Positions 7,729 through 15,104 are shown, numbered from the stretch's first letter. The stretch is DNA of 19,004 nucleotides from Bdellovibrionaceae bacterium UBA2466 (GCA_002342225.1 DDPO01000177.1:6788-25791), one strand, 5' to 3'. The notes: generated by a model not told the origin, from the sequence alone. Program-made: numbers and translations.

Positions 7729-7943
7729 CCCGAAATTTTTATCCTCTTCGAGTTGAAGACGCTACTTGAAAAGAATTTGTGACTTAAAAGTAACAGAAAT
7801 TTAAGGAGAATTTCAGTTTGTTGGTAGTGTTTCAGCGTAAGACATTGAAATAACTAACATTTTTGAAGTTGGTTGTTTCTAAGCCCTTGAAAATAAATGA
7901 TTTTCAATCGTTTGTTTTTGAATAGTGGAAATCACTAGAGACA
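7729..7943. other. Divergent regulatory region between the sigma operon and rlmN
   Basis: These 215 AT-rich bases separate the divergent sigma operon and rlmN and must hold both promoters. No pair of -35 and -10 elements stands out in either direction. The only clear structure is the 8-base-arm inverted repeat at 7887-7907. Nothing resembling a small gene was found. Confidence 0.5.
7887..7907. repeat. Perfect inverted repeat upstream of rlmN
   Basis: TTGAAAAT (7887-7894) and ATTTTCAA (7900-7907) are perfect reverse complements separated by AAATG. The element lies 37 bases before the rlmN start and about 160 bases before the sigma gene. It could be an operator for a dimeric regulator or a small hairpin in the rlmN leader. 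It lacks a T-tract, so it is not a terminator. Confidence 0.55.
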
Positions 7944-9014
7944 ATGAGGTATAAGCAGCACCTGATGGACTCTGCGTTGCGTGAAAATATAAAAGGACTT
8001 CCAATAGATGCCTTGGAAGCAAGGATGGTGGAATTGGGCCATCCTGCTTTTCGCGGTCGGCAACTCTTTCGATGGATCTACTCAGAACGCGAAAACGACT
8101 TTGAAAAGATGACCGATCTCTCGAAAGCATTTCGGTCGGAGTTGTTGGAAAAATTCTGCCTACCCACTGTGCAAATAGTTGAAGAGCGCAAGTCTGTTGA
8201 TGGGACTATTAAATATCTGGTTCAGTTACCCGATGGCGAAAAAGTAGAATCGGTCTATATCCCCGCCGAAGATAGATATACTTTGTGTGTTTCCACTCAA
8301 GTGGGCTGTAAAATGGCCTGTTCTTTTTGTGCGACCGGATACCAAAAGTTCACTCGAGATTTGAAAAGCTGGGAAATTGTCGAGCAGTTGATGGTGATTA
8401 AACCGCCCCATCCTGTTACGAACATCGTCATGATGGGAATGGGAGAGCCTTTCGATAACTACGACGAAGTAATCAAAGCCTTAAAAATTTTTCAGGATCC
8501 GATGGGTATTAAACTGGGCAAGAGGCACATTACAGTGTCCACGGTGGGATTAACCCCAAAGATCCAACAATTCGTCGATGCGAACTTAGGAAAATTGGCC
8601 ATTTCTCTGCACGGAACTACCGATGAGCAGAGAAGTGAGATTATGCCGATTAATAAAAAATACCCCATCAACCATCTCATGGAGACTTGTAAAAACCTCA
8701 AGTTCAAAGGTAAGGGCCGAGTCACTTTTGAGTATATCCTTTTCGATGGTTTTAATGACTCGCTAGACGATGCTCACCGTTTAGCTAAGTTGGTTTCAGA
8801 GTTTCCTTGTAAAATCAACTTGCTTGCGTATAACGAAAATTCTTTTTCTAAACTCAAACGGCCCAGTGAAGATCGAGTTTTAGCTTTTCAGGATGTTCTC
8901 TCTAGCTACTACATCACTACTACCTATCGAAGAAGTCGAGGGAGAGATATTGCAGCAGCTTGCGGACAGTTAAAAACCGAAGTCGCAAATCGTTCTTTAA
9001 GGCAATTGCAATGA
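7944..9014 (+). CDS. rlmN: Dual-specificity 23S rRNA/tRNA adenine-C2 methyltransferase RlmN
   Basis: This 356-residue radical-SAM methyltransferase makes 2-methyladenosine in 23S rRNA (A2503, E. coli numbering) and, in many bacteria, at tRNA position 37. The [4Fe-4S] cluster motif C-x3-C-x2-C is at C122, C126 and C129 (GCKMACSFCATG). The two further functional cysteines of the family can be placed: C115 in YTLCVST, and the methyl-carrying C340 in RDIAAACGQLK. The N-terminal part (HPAFRGRQLFRWIY, 33-46) and the MMGMGEP motif match the family. An internal ATG at 7965 is an alternative start; neither has a strong ribosome-binding site. The stop overlaps the next gene's ATG (ATGA), so the phosphatase gene is probably co-translated. 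Confidence 0.96.
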   Translation: MRYKQHLMDSALRENIKGLPIDALEARMVELGHPAFRGRQLFRWIYSERENDFEKMTDLSKAFRSELLEKFCLPTVQIVEERKSVDGTIKYLVQLPDGEKVESVYIPAEDRYTLCVSTQVGCKMACSFCATGYQKFTRDLKSWEIVEQLMVIKPPHPVTNIVMMGMGEPFDNYDEVIKALKIFQDPMGIKLGKRHITVSTVGLTPKIQQFVDANLGKLAISLHGTTDEQRSEIMPINKKYPINHLMETCKNLKFKGKGRVTFEYILFDGFNDSLDDAHRLAKLVSEFPCKINLLAYNENSFSKLKRPSEDRVLAFQDVLSSYYITTTYRRSRGRDIAAACGQLKTEVANRSLRQLQ

Positions 9015-9661
9015 AATCCATTCTTTCCCATCTCGAGGGTAAATCTCATATTATTTGGGATTGGAATGGCACTTTGCTCGATGATGTGGATTTGATGGTG
9101 GAAGTGATAGGAGAGCTTCTTGATGAACATTCTCTTTCAAGAATAGATCGTCAAAAATATTGTGAGCTATTTAGATTTCCTATCCGAAATTATTATTTAG
9201 ATTTGGGGTTTGATTTTAATCGAGTTTCCTTTGAGCAATTGTCTGAAAAGTTTATTGCGGGTTATCGAAAGGGACTGCCTTCAACTAAACTTCATGAGGG
9301 TATGAAAGAACTTATCCATGTTTTAAATCAATCGAGTATCTCTCAATCCGTTTTGTCTGCAGCTGAAGAAGGTTATCTTGCCGAACAACTGCAACATTTT
9401 GGAATAAGGCACTATTTTGAAAATGTCTATGGATTAACGGATTATCATGCAGCGGGTAAATTAGATCGGGGCTTTGAATTAATGCGAGACGCCAGAATTC
9501 CCCCAGAGAGCGCAATTTTGATTGGTGATACCGACCACGATTTAGAAGTGGGTAAGGCTCTTGGCATTGAGGTTCTTCTTTTGGCCGACGGGCATCAATC
9601 TTTTAATCGCTTAAATTCTAAGCATCATAAAATTGTTGAATCACGAATTTCTTCAAAATAG
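9011..9661 (+). CDS. HAD-superfamily hydrolase, phosphoglycolate-phosphatase-like
   Basis: The 216-residue protein has the HAD motifs in order. Motif I is DWNGTLL (17-23) with nucleophile D17. Ser in SVLSAAEE is motif II, the lysine before LDRGFEL is the likely motif III residue, and GDTDHDLEVGKALG is motif IV. An alpha-helical cap lies between motifs I and II. The second Asp of the usual DxDGT is Asn19, as in a recognisable subgroup with DWNGT; a change at the general acid may alter catalytic behaviour. The start at 9011 is chosen because ATGA overlaps the rlmN stop; the frame is open further upstream, but only inside rlmN. The substrate is unknown, and phosphoglycolate phosphatase is a generic guess. 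Confidence 0.85.
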   Translation: MKSILSHLEGKSHIIWDWNGTLLDDVDLMVEVIGELLDEHSLSRIDRQKYCELFRFPIRNYYLDLGFDFNRVSFEQLSEKFIAGYRKGLPSTKLHEGMKELIHVLNQSSISQSVLSAAEEGYLAEQLQHFGIRHYFENVYGLTDYHAAGKLDRGFELMRDARIPPESAILIGDTDHDLEVGKALGIEVLLLADGHQSFNRLNSKHHKIVESRISSK

Positions 9662-9764
9662 CTCGGCACAATGCAATGCAATTTGTTATTTAAAAATTTC
9701 CTTTTTGTTTAATATCGAAGATAATAAGTTTTCCGCTTTAATTTGAACACTTGGCTCTTATTTT

Positions 9765-9769
9765 GAGGA
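9765..9769 (+). promoter_or_regulatory. Ribosome-binding site selecting a TTG start
   Basis: GAGGA at 9765-9769 lies 5 bases before TTG at 9775-9777. No ATG or GTG with a plausible site occurs near the N-terminus of the following frame. The upstream in-frame TTG at 9751 has no purine-rich sequence before it. This site therefore fixes the start of the sulfatase-like gene at 9775. Confidence 0.65.
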
Positions 9770-9774
9770 CTAGT

Positions 9775-11448
9775 TTGGTATCCAAGCGCAGAAAAATTTT
9801 GTCCCTTTTTGTATCCGTTTTTTCAATTGTTAATGTATTTTTTCTGGCTGAGTGGGCGAATTTGTTTGGAGAAAGAACAAAAGACTTCATTTTTATCACT
9901 CCTACACCTTTTTATAACGTTTACTTTGCAATATTTTTAACCGTATTAGTAATTGCTTTTCCTCTCATAGGCATGGCGTGCTGGTTTGAGCGAAAACAAT
10001 TGAACAGCCTAAATGGCTTTTTGCACTTTGTATTGGGGGTTTCAATGTTGGTACCCCTAAATTTCATTCGTGAAACAACAGGTCTTTTTTATAAATTTCC
10101 TAGCCTTTCAAAAATGACTCAATTTTTAGTAGTCAATGTCTTTGGTTCTCATAAATTTATTACAACTGGAATTGTTTTAATCAGCGCTGCCGCAATTTGT
10201 CTCAGATTTAACTTGAGGGTAGTCAAGGCGGTCAGAAATATAGGTGTGGTTTTATTTCCGTTTTCTATTTTCTGTATCGCAAACCTACTTTTTTTGGTGG
10301 CCACTAATTTAAATTCTGATTTTGTGCCTTATTTACACTTTAGAAAATTCGAGCGGCCTAATCCAGACAGCCAAAAGCTTCTATGGATTATTTTTGATGA
10401 GCTAGATTATCGACTCGTTTTTGAAAATAGACCAAAAGATTTAGAGCTACCCGAGATCGATCGTTTTAAAGCTGAGGCAATTAATTTCAATCGGGCTTAT
10501 TCTCCCAGTGATAGAACCATAAATTCAATTCCGAGTCTTCTAACTGGAAACCGTTGGACGGTCATAGAAACCGGTGAAGTCGATTACAAGCTAATATCAA
10601 CCAAGCCGGGACTTCATGAAATGAAAATGACCGATCTTCCGAGCATATTTAGCGAAGTAAAAAAGATGGGATTAAAGTCCGAAGTCGTAGGCTGGTATCA
10701 CAATTATTGCAGGCTGTTCAAAAATGATCTGAATTTCTGTCGTAGACTTCCTGCCGGCAGATTCGGATATGGTGCCACGTTACACAAAAGTATGTCTGCT
10801 ATTTTGTTTCGCGCTTTGAATTTAGATAAGCGCATGGAGAGAAGTTATACTTTTAATTATGACCAAATTCTCCAGAATTCTATCTGGAGAATTCAATCCC
10901 GTGATTACTCACTCCTTTATTTGCATTTTCCTATTCCCCATGCACCCTGGATTTACGATGTTAATAGCAAAGAGCTTTCACCTTGGGTTTCAAAAGTCCC
11001 CGCTAACTATTTTTCTAATGTTAAGTTAGTCGATAAAACACTCGGGGATCTCAGGCGCGCTCTAGAGAGTGTTGGAGATTGGAAAAATGTAACCGTGATA
11101 GCGACTGCAGACCACTCTTGGCGAGAGTCCGAAAATTACGACGGAAAGAGGGATCTGCGAATTCCATTTCTTGTCAAAATGCCTGATTCGCAAGTATCGG
11201 AAGTGAACTTTCCAGTGGCTACCATTCATACGATCGATTTTATTATACAGGTTCTGGAAAGAAAGATTCTGACCTCAGAAAAGTTAATATCCTGGATGAG
11301 GGAAAAAAACAGGACTTTTCCGGTTGGTAGTTTGCTAATGCCTTTTGAAGATGAAATTCGATACTACAACAAGATAGGAAAACAGAATTCAATTCCCGTT
11401 CTCCACTCAAGTCGGATTGAGATTAATCAAACCATGTCAAAAAACTAG
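9775..11448 (+). CDS. Five-helix inner-membrane protein with periplasmic sulfatase/alkaline-phosphatase-like domain
   Basis: From the TTG at 9775 the protein has 557 residues. Five hydrophobic helices (about 8-28, 48-68, 81-97, 127-143, 155-177) anchor it in the inner membrane. The remaining 380 residues resemble the sulfatase fold of the alkaline-phosphatase superfamily. Likely metal and catalytic residues are D208 in IIFDELDYR, the candidate nucleophile T248 in SPSDRTINSIPSLLTGN, H389 in PHAPW, and D446-H447 in ATADHSWR. This topology recalls LtaS, EptA and especially PbgA/YejM, which have five helices plus a periplasmic domain of this fold, but similarity to any one of them is not established. 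A role in modifying lipid or surface glycan headgroups is inferred. No neighbouring gene indicates a substrate. The gene looks somewhat more AT-rich than its neighbours, judged by eye. Confidence 0.78.
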   Translation: MVSKRRKILSLFVSVFSIVNVFFLAEWANLFGERTKDFIFITPTPFYNVYFAIFLTVLVIAFPLIGMACWFERKQLNSLNGFLHFVLGVSMLVPLNFIRETTGLFYKFPSLSKMTQFLVVNVFGSHKFITTGIVLISAAAICLRFNLRVVKAVRNIGVVLFPFSIFCIANLLFLVATNLNSDFVPYLHFRKFERPNPDSQKLLWIIFDELDYRLVFENRPKDLELPEIDRFKAEAINFNRAYSPSDRTINSIPSLLTGNRWTVIETGEVDYKLISTKPGLHEMKMTDLPSIFSEVKKMGLKSEVVGWYHNYCRLFKNDLNFCRRLPAGRFGYGATLHKSMSAILFRALNLDKRMERSYTFNYDQILQNSIWRIQSRDYSLLYLHFPIPHAPWIYDVNSKELSPWVSKVPANYFSNVKLVDKTLGDLRRALESVGDWKNVTVIATADHSWRESENYDGKRDLRIPFLVKMPDSQVSEVNFPVATIHTIDFIIQVLERKILTSEKLISWMREKNRTFPVGSLLMPFEDEIRYYNKIGKQNSIPVLHSSRIEINQTMSKN

Positions 11449-11596
11449 ATAGCTCTTGCCGTTTTAGAGTCCCTTGTTTCGTTGACTTCAAGTCTTCATT
11501 CAACCATTCAGCCTAATCAGTGAACTAAGAACGGCATGTATAGTGCTCCTTCAATTCGCAACGAAGGATTAGCTTTTGCGCGTGACTTAAGTTGTT

Positions 11597-12733
11597 ATGA
11601 AGTGGTTTATTAACTTTTTTTGTGGGGTTTTATTAATTCTGCCGCTCGGGTGCAATCAGTTGCCTACTACTGGGCCCGCTACTGTTAGCATTATCCATCC
11701 CGCTTCTGGACACTGCAAGTATACGATAGGTCCCGTCAATTTAACGACTCTAGAAAATCTTCAGAAGATGTCAGGCAAAGTAGGCCGAGTTTTGCATTCA
11801 TCAAACAACCTCGATGATAATTCGAATGCCTTAGTTTCTGGCGAGGGCTTAAAGTCTGTTGATACAGAGTTTTTCAAATCTGGTAATACTTTTATTCCTG
11901 CCAATTTAGATACCCTGTTCGCTGCAAGTTTGTACTATAGTGTTGAGGTCGGTTATCTTTTGACGAAACAAATCGAACCCTCTGTAGATTTGGCGAGTGT
12001 TATTCCCAATCTTAGAGACACTCGAATCGTTCACAGAGCTATTCGCTCCTCGGGGCAACTTGGCAGTCGAGCTGAAATTTCTGACAACGCTGAATACTTA
12101 TCTATAAGAAGTTCTCCTTATGTCTTAAACTACTTTTTTTCTTATCCCACCGAGGAGGTTAAAGATATTCCTCTAGGACTCAATTTGGGAATCATGAACC
12201 ACGAATTTTCCCATCTCATTTTTCAACATCTCTTTTATGAACCTGGCATCAAGAGAAACATGGATGTGGGTTCAAGTAAGCCAACCACCAACACGCTCGC
12301 TGCTTTAGATGAAGGTTTGGCGGATTATTTTGGGTTTTTAGCCACTCAGGATCCGGGATATTTTTTGTGTAGCTTTCCATTAGAAAATAGAGATTTAGCT
12401 CGGCCCAAGTATTTCAACAGCACGGTGATTTCAGGAATTGAGGGTAGAGCTGGAGAATACTTCGACTCCCACGAAGGAGGGGCTGTATTTGCAGCTATTC
12501 AATACGAATTAGGTCAGAATATCGGAAATCACCAAGTTGTCGGTCAGAGTCTGATTAAACTCATGTCTAATATTTTGACCTGCTCTAGCACTTCAAGTGG
12601 CAACACCTTAAATTTTAACTTTGGTGATATTGCCAAGTGCCATTTAGGAATATTGTCCTCAGATAGCAGGGCCCAGCAAGCAGCTAGACAACTTTACCAA
12701 AAATATCTTGGCTCTTATGGAGTGGGATTATGA
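11597..12733 (+). CDS. Lipoprotein with M4-like (gluzincin) zinc-metalloprotease motifs
   Basis: The 378-residue protein starts with a lipoprotein signal (MKWFINFFCGVLLILPLGC, lipid-attachment C19). Asn at +2 fits outer-membrane sorting in proteobacteria. The zinc site HEFSH (202-206) is followed by the third ligand E239 in ALDEGLADYFG, 33 residues after H206. A later DSHEGGAVFAA (290-300) resembles the catalytic-histidine region of thermolysin-type M4 peptidases. Together these suggest an active gluzincin attached to the envelope, without the propeptide and PPC domains of secreted M4 enzymes. Several cysteines (C40, C258, C329, C348) could form disulfides. The stop overlaps the next ATG by 4 bases (ATGA), so it is coupled to the barrel-like protein. 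Family placement rests on motifs only. Confidence 0.8.
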   Translation: MKWFINFFCGVLLILPLGCNQLPTTGPATVSIIHPASGHCKYTIGPVNLTTLENLQKMSGKVGRVLHSSNNLDDNSNALVSGEGLKSVDTEFFKSGNTFIPANLDTLFAASLYYSVEVGYLLTKQIEPSVDLASVIPNLRDTRIVHRAIRSSGQLGSRAEISDNAEYLSIRSSPYVLNYFFSYPTEEVKDIPLGLNLGIMNHEFSHLIFQHLFYEPGIKRNMDVGSSKPTTNTLAALDEGLADYFGFLATQDPGYFLCSFPLENRDLARPKYFNSTVISGIEGRAGEYFDSHEGGAVFAAIQYELGQNIGNHQVVGQSLIKLMSNILTCSSTSSGNTLNFNFGDIAKCHLGILSSDSRAQQAARQLYQKYLGSYGVGL

Positions 12734-13380
12734 GAGTAAAATTTTTTATAATATTATTTTTCTCCCAGCTTCTGAGCAGTTTTGCAATAGCTCGACTACC
12801 TAAAAATGTACCTTTGCTTCCGCCCCGAGAGGCAAGCGGTGCCCCAGTCTCGTTAAAAAACAGAACTTATATCGATAAATCTCAGAAATCTGACCCCATC
12901 TCTCTTGGTTTTGAGCTCGGAACTTTATTACGAAACGATTCGACTTCTGGAGATTTGTTGGGCATGCAACTTTTTTGGGGTGGGCGAATTAGTGCAGAAT
13001 TTGCGTTGATGGGTTCTAGCTTTCATATCAAACCCTCAATTGGATATTTCAGAAAACAACAATCCGAGGGTGCCGTGAGCGTAACTGAACACGTAGTTGA
13101 GGGCGGAGCCAATTTTCTCTATCAAGTCACTCAATTTTCAGGTGTTGAATGGTCCGTGGGGGCTGTGGGCAGATTGGATTATTTGGTCAGCAATATTAGA
13201 CTCTACGATCAGTCAGAGTTCGGAAGTTCGTTTCGATTTAGAGCGGGTCCCAGTTCAGGCCTAAAATTCAAAGTTTCGAAAGAATTTAAATTAACTACAG
13301 ATTTTGAGCTTTCCTTCGCAGTGAGTCGGCCCACTCGGGTTTTCGGAGGACTCACAACAGGTCTTGTATTTGAACTCTAG
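12730..13380 (+). CDS. Exported beta-barrel-like outer-membrane protein
   Basis: The 216-residue protein has a signal peptide (MRVKFFIILFFSQLLSSFAIA, cleavage near residue 21), then a proline-rich stretch of about 30 residues. The rest alternates hydrophobic and polar residues with many Gly and aromatic positions, as in small outer-membrane barrels (for example GGRISAEFALMGSSFHIKPSIGYF and the end LTTGLVFEL). The C-terminal residue is Leu rather than the usual Phe. It is translationally coupled to the preceding metalloprotease-like lipoprotein, so the two may act together at the outer membrane. I do not recognise a specific family. Confidence 0.7.
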   Translation: MRVKFFIILFFSQLLSSFAIARLPKNVPLLPPREASGAPVSLKNRTYIDKSQKSDPISLGFELGTLLRNDSTSGDLLGMQLFWGGRISAEFALMGSSFHIKPSIGYFRKQQSEGAVSVTEHVVEGGANFLYQVTQFSGVEWSVGAVGRLDYLVSNIRLYDQSEFGSSFRFRAGPSSGLKFKVSKEFKLTTDFELSFAVSRPTRVFGGLTTGLVFEL

Positions 13381-13403
13381 TAAAAAACAGCTAAGATTTT
13401 GCG

Positions 13404-14315
13404 ATGACCAACTCTTCCTTTGATGCTCTTATTATTGGCGGTGGGCCTGCGGGGTGTTCCTGTGCACTCTGGCTTAAACATTTAGGGTTAAAACCCTTGA
13501 TTATTGAAAAGTCGGATAGATTGGGAGGTCTTCAAAATGAGAGCCCTTACCCGAATATTTGGATTTTGGGGCAGAGTTATCGAAATGGAAGAGCGTTTGC
13601 TGCTTCTGTTGAAAAACAGATAAAAGTGGAGAAAATTGCTACGCAATTCAGGGCCCAAGTCGAGTCGCTCTCTTTTTCTCAAGCCAATCAAAAGTTTGTG
13701 GCTAATTTAAGTGGCTTTAAAAAGTCTAAAACTCTCGAAGCTTCATTCATAGTCTTAGCCACCGGAGTTAAGCCTCGTACGGGAGGACTCACACCTTCAC
13801 CTGAAGTGCTTATAGGTCCTGGAGACCATATTGAAACTGCAAGCTATCGAGGAAAGAGGGTAGCTATTTTAGGTGGCGGAGACAATGCCTTTGAAAACTA
13901 TCAATTTATAAAAAAGAAAAAACCCAAGTCCATCAAAATTTTTGCTCGAAATGTGAGAGCACAATTTTCTTTCGTCAAAAAAGTAAAGTCTGGAGACTTG
14001 AGAGTTGGGCAGTACGATGTGGATATCGATGGAAAGAAAGTGAACGGTGAAGTATTTGACTCTATCGTCGTCATGTACGGTTGGCAGGGTGTTAATGCTC
14101 TGGAAGGGATCGTTTCTCTCAATATGAGAAATGGGTTTGTTGAGACTGATTATTTAAGGCGAACCTCGCATGAAAATATCTATGCTATCGGTGAAGTTAG
14201 CCAATCTGCCCATCCCTGTTGTGTCACTGCAATGGCAGATGGAATTATAGCAGCTAAAGATATTCAGACCCGAATCGACCAGGTTAGAGTGGCTCAGCAG
14301 CTCAAGTTAAAATAG
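13404..14315 (+). CDS. Thioredoxin-reductase-like FAD/NAD(P) oxidoreductase without CxxC
   Basis: The 303-residue protein has the two-dinucleotide-domain layout of low-molecular-weight thioredoxin reductases. The FAD-binding motif is GGGPAG (12-17), ATG is at 119-121, a second Rossmann motif GGGDNA (157-162) binds the nicotinamide cofactor, and NIYAIGEV (258-265) is the C-terminal FAD motif. The redox-active CxxC that normally lies just before the second Rossmann motif is absent; that segment reads GPGDHIETASYRGKRVAI. Cysteines occur only near the FAD motif (C18, C20) and as a CC pair at 272-273. It is therefore unlikely to be a classical thioredoxin reductase; ferredoxin/flavodoxin-NADP reductases of this fold also lack CxxC and are the best alternative. 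It follows the barrel gene by 23 bases and ends at a strong terminator. Confidence 0.82.
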   Translation: MTNSSFDALIIGGGPAGCSCALWLKHLGLKPLIIEKSDRLGGLQNESPYPNIWILGQSYRNGRAFAASVEKQIKVEKIATQFRAQVESLSFSQANQKFVANLSGFKKSKTLEASFIVLATGVKPRTGGLTPSPEVLIGPGDHIETASYRGKRVAILGGGDNAFENYQFIKKKKPKSIKIFARNVRAQFSFVKKVKSGDLRVGQYDVDIDGKKVNGEVFDSIVVMYGWQGVNALEGIVSLNMRNGFVETDYLRRTSHENIYAIGEVSQSAHPCCVTAMADGIIAAKDIQTRIDQVRVAQQLKLK

Positions 14316-14346
14316 AAAAGCCCCGAGAGAATCTCTCGAGGCTTTT
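14316..14346. terminator. Bidirectional intrinsic terminator between convergent genes
   Basis: AAAAGCCCCGAGAGA (14316-14330) pairs with TCTCTCGAGGCTTTT (14332-14346) with a single internal mismatch, giving about 14 pairs around a 3-base loop. It starts directly after the flavoprotein stop codon and lies 21 bases from the end of the convergent dksA-like gene. T-rich runs follow the hairpin on both strands (TTTT on plus; TTTTCTATTTT on minus), so it should stop transcription in both directions. Confidence 0.85.
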
Positions 14347-14367
14347 AAAAAAGACAAATCTAGAGGT

Positions 14368-15009
14368 CTAGATAGTAGAGCTCTTGGATTGTTGCAGGGA
14401 AACCATTAAAGATTCTTCTCTCTTTTCATCGGCTTCCATTTCAGCTTTGCAGTTAATGCATAAATTGGTTACTGGTCTGGCCATCAGCCGTTTAGACCCG
14501 ATAGATTCACCGCAAGACTCACAGATACCGTAAGTTCCCTCAGCCACTTTTTTTAGAGCTTCCTGTACTTTGCCAATCAGTTTTCTCTCTCTATCTTTAA
14601 TTCTGATTTCAAAGTTACGTTCCGACTCAGCACTAGCTTGATCATTGATGTCAGGTAATGCAGTGGAGTTCATGCTTTGGTATTTCTTACCAAAATCACT
14701 TTGGAGTTCATGTAACTGTTCTTCCAAAACTTTTTTGAACTTCTCAAGCTCTGTTCGACTCATGGTAGCGTCTTTAAATGCAAATCTCGATTCAGGTGCC
14801 TTAGGAAGCTGAGGAGTCACTTGAGTGATTACAGTTTTCACCGTTTTAGCAATGCGCTCCACTTTAGCTTTGGCAGTTTTTTTAACTTTTTTAGCAACTT
14901 TGGCTAACTTAAGTTTTTTGGGAGCAGCCTTTTTCTTAGCTACGATCTTTTTCTTTGTTTTTTTCGCAGGCGACTTTTTGACGATTTTTTTAGCCTTCTT
15001 TTTCATCAT
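14368..15009 (-). CDS. DksA/TraR-family zinc-finger protein with lysine-rich histone-like N-terminus
   Basis: The 213-residue protein has two parts. Residues about 3-60 are almost entirely Lys, Ala, Val and Pro (KKAKK, AKKKAAPKK, AKKVKKTAK), like histone H1 tails. From about residue 85 it is a DksA/TraR-type protein: a coiled-coil (LEKFKKVLEEQLHELQSDF ... KDRERKLIGKVQEALKKV), the tip motif D-x2-D-x-A at D120, D123 and A125, and a four-cysteine zinc finger C163, C166, C184, C187 (GICESCGESIG ... CINCKAEME). DksA works with ppGpp on RNA polymerase through its coiled-coil tip, which is retained here. The tail probably binds nucleic acid or anionic surfaces; that is inference. E. coli DksA is 151 residues, so the extension accounts for the extra length. 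Two adjacent ATGs (15009, 15006) are possible starts, preceded by GGGGTGG. Confidence 0.9.
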   Translation of the reverse strand: MMKKKAKKIVKKSPAKKTKKKIVAKKKAAPKKLKLAKVAKKVKKTAKAKVERIAKTVKTVITQVTPQLPKAPESRFAFKDATMSRTELEKFKKVLEEQLHELQSDFGKKYQSMNSTALPDINDQASAESERNFEIRIKDRERKLIGKVQEALKKVAEGTYGICESCGESIGSKRLMARPVTNLCINCKAEMEADEKREESLMVSLQQSKSSTI

Positions 15010-15052
15010 CCACCCCGTTTCTGACAGTCCACAATAAAGTACAAACCGCCCG

Positions 15053-15080
15053 ACTGTATCAAATACCCAAATAAAGTCAA
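15053..15080 (-). promoter_or_regulatory. Promoter of the dksA-like gene
   Basis: On the minus strand, TTGACT (complement of 15075-15080) and TACAGT (complement of 15053-15058) are 16 bases apart. They would start transcription about 36 bases before the dksA-like ATG. This is the best sigma70-type match in the window for this strand. Confidence 0.6.
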
Positions 15081-15092
15081 TTTTTAGGGGGT

Positions 15093-15098
15093 TATAAT
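15093..15098 (+). promoter_or_regulatory. Perfect TATAAT -10 element ahead of the putative small RNA
   Basis: A consensus TATAAT at 15093-15098 would start a plus-strand transcript near 15105. The corresponding -35 position (about 15070-15075, AATAAA) is poor, so the promoter may need an activator. It overlaps the -35 of the divergent dksA-like promoter, so the two promoters may compete. Confidence 0.45.
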
Positions 15099-15104
15099 GC
15101 TTAA

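Noticed and set aside
7879..8130. Minus-strand open frame across the rlmN start
   Set aside because: It runs antisense to the well-identified RlmN N-terminus and has no support of its own.
8960..9010. Longer N-terminus for the HAD hydrolase starting inside rlmN
   Set aside because: The 17 extra residues are basic and lie over conserved rlmN coding sequence; the ATGA overlap at 9011 gives a typical coupled start directly before the first HAD strand.
11457..11571. Inverted repeats in the gap before the metalloprotease gene (GCCGTT/AACGGC far apart; TCCTTC/GAAGGA with a 10-base loop)
   Set aside because: The stems are 6 bases with long loops and no T-tract, as expected by chance in such sequence; they are not convincing as terminator or operator.
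14825..15037. Plus-strand frame encoding a very hydrophobic Phe/Leu/Ala-rich peptide
   Set aside because: This is the reverse complement of the lysine-rich tail of the DksA-like protein; AAA/AAG lysine codons read backwards give Phe and Leu.
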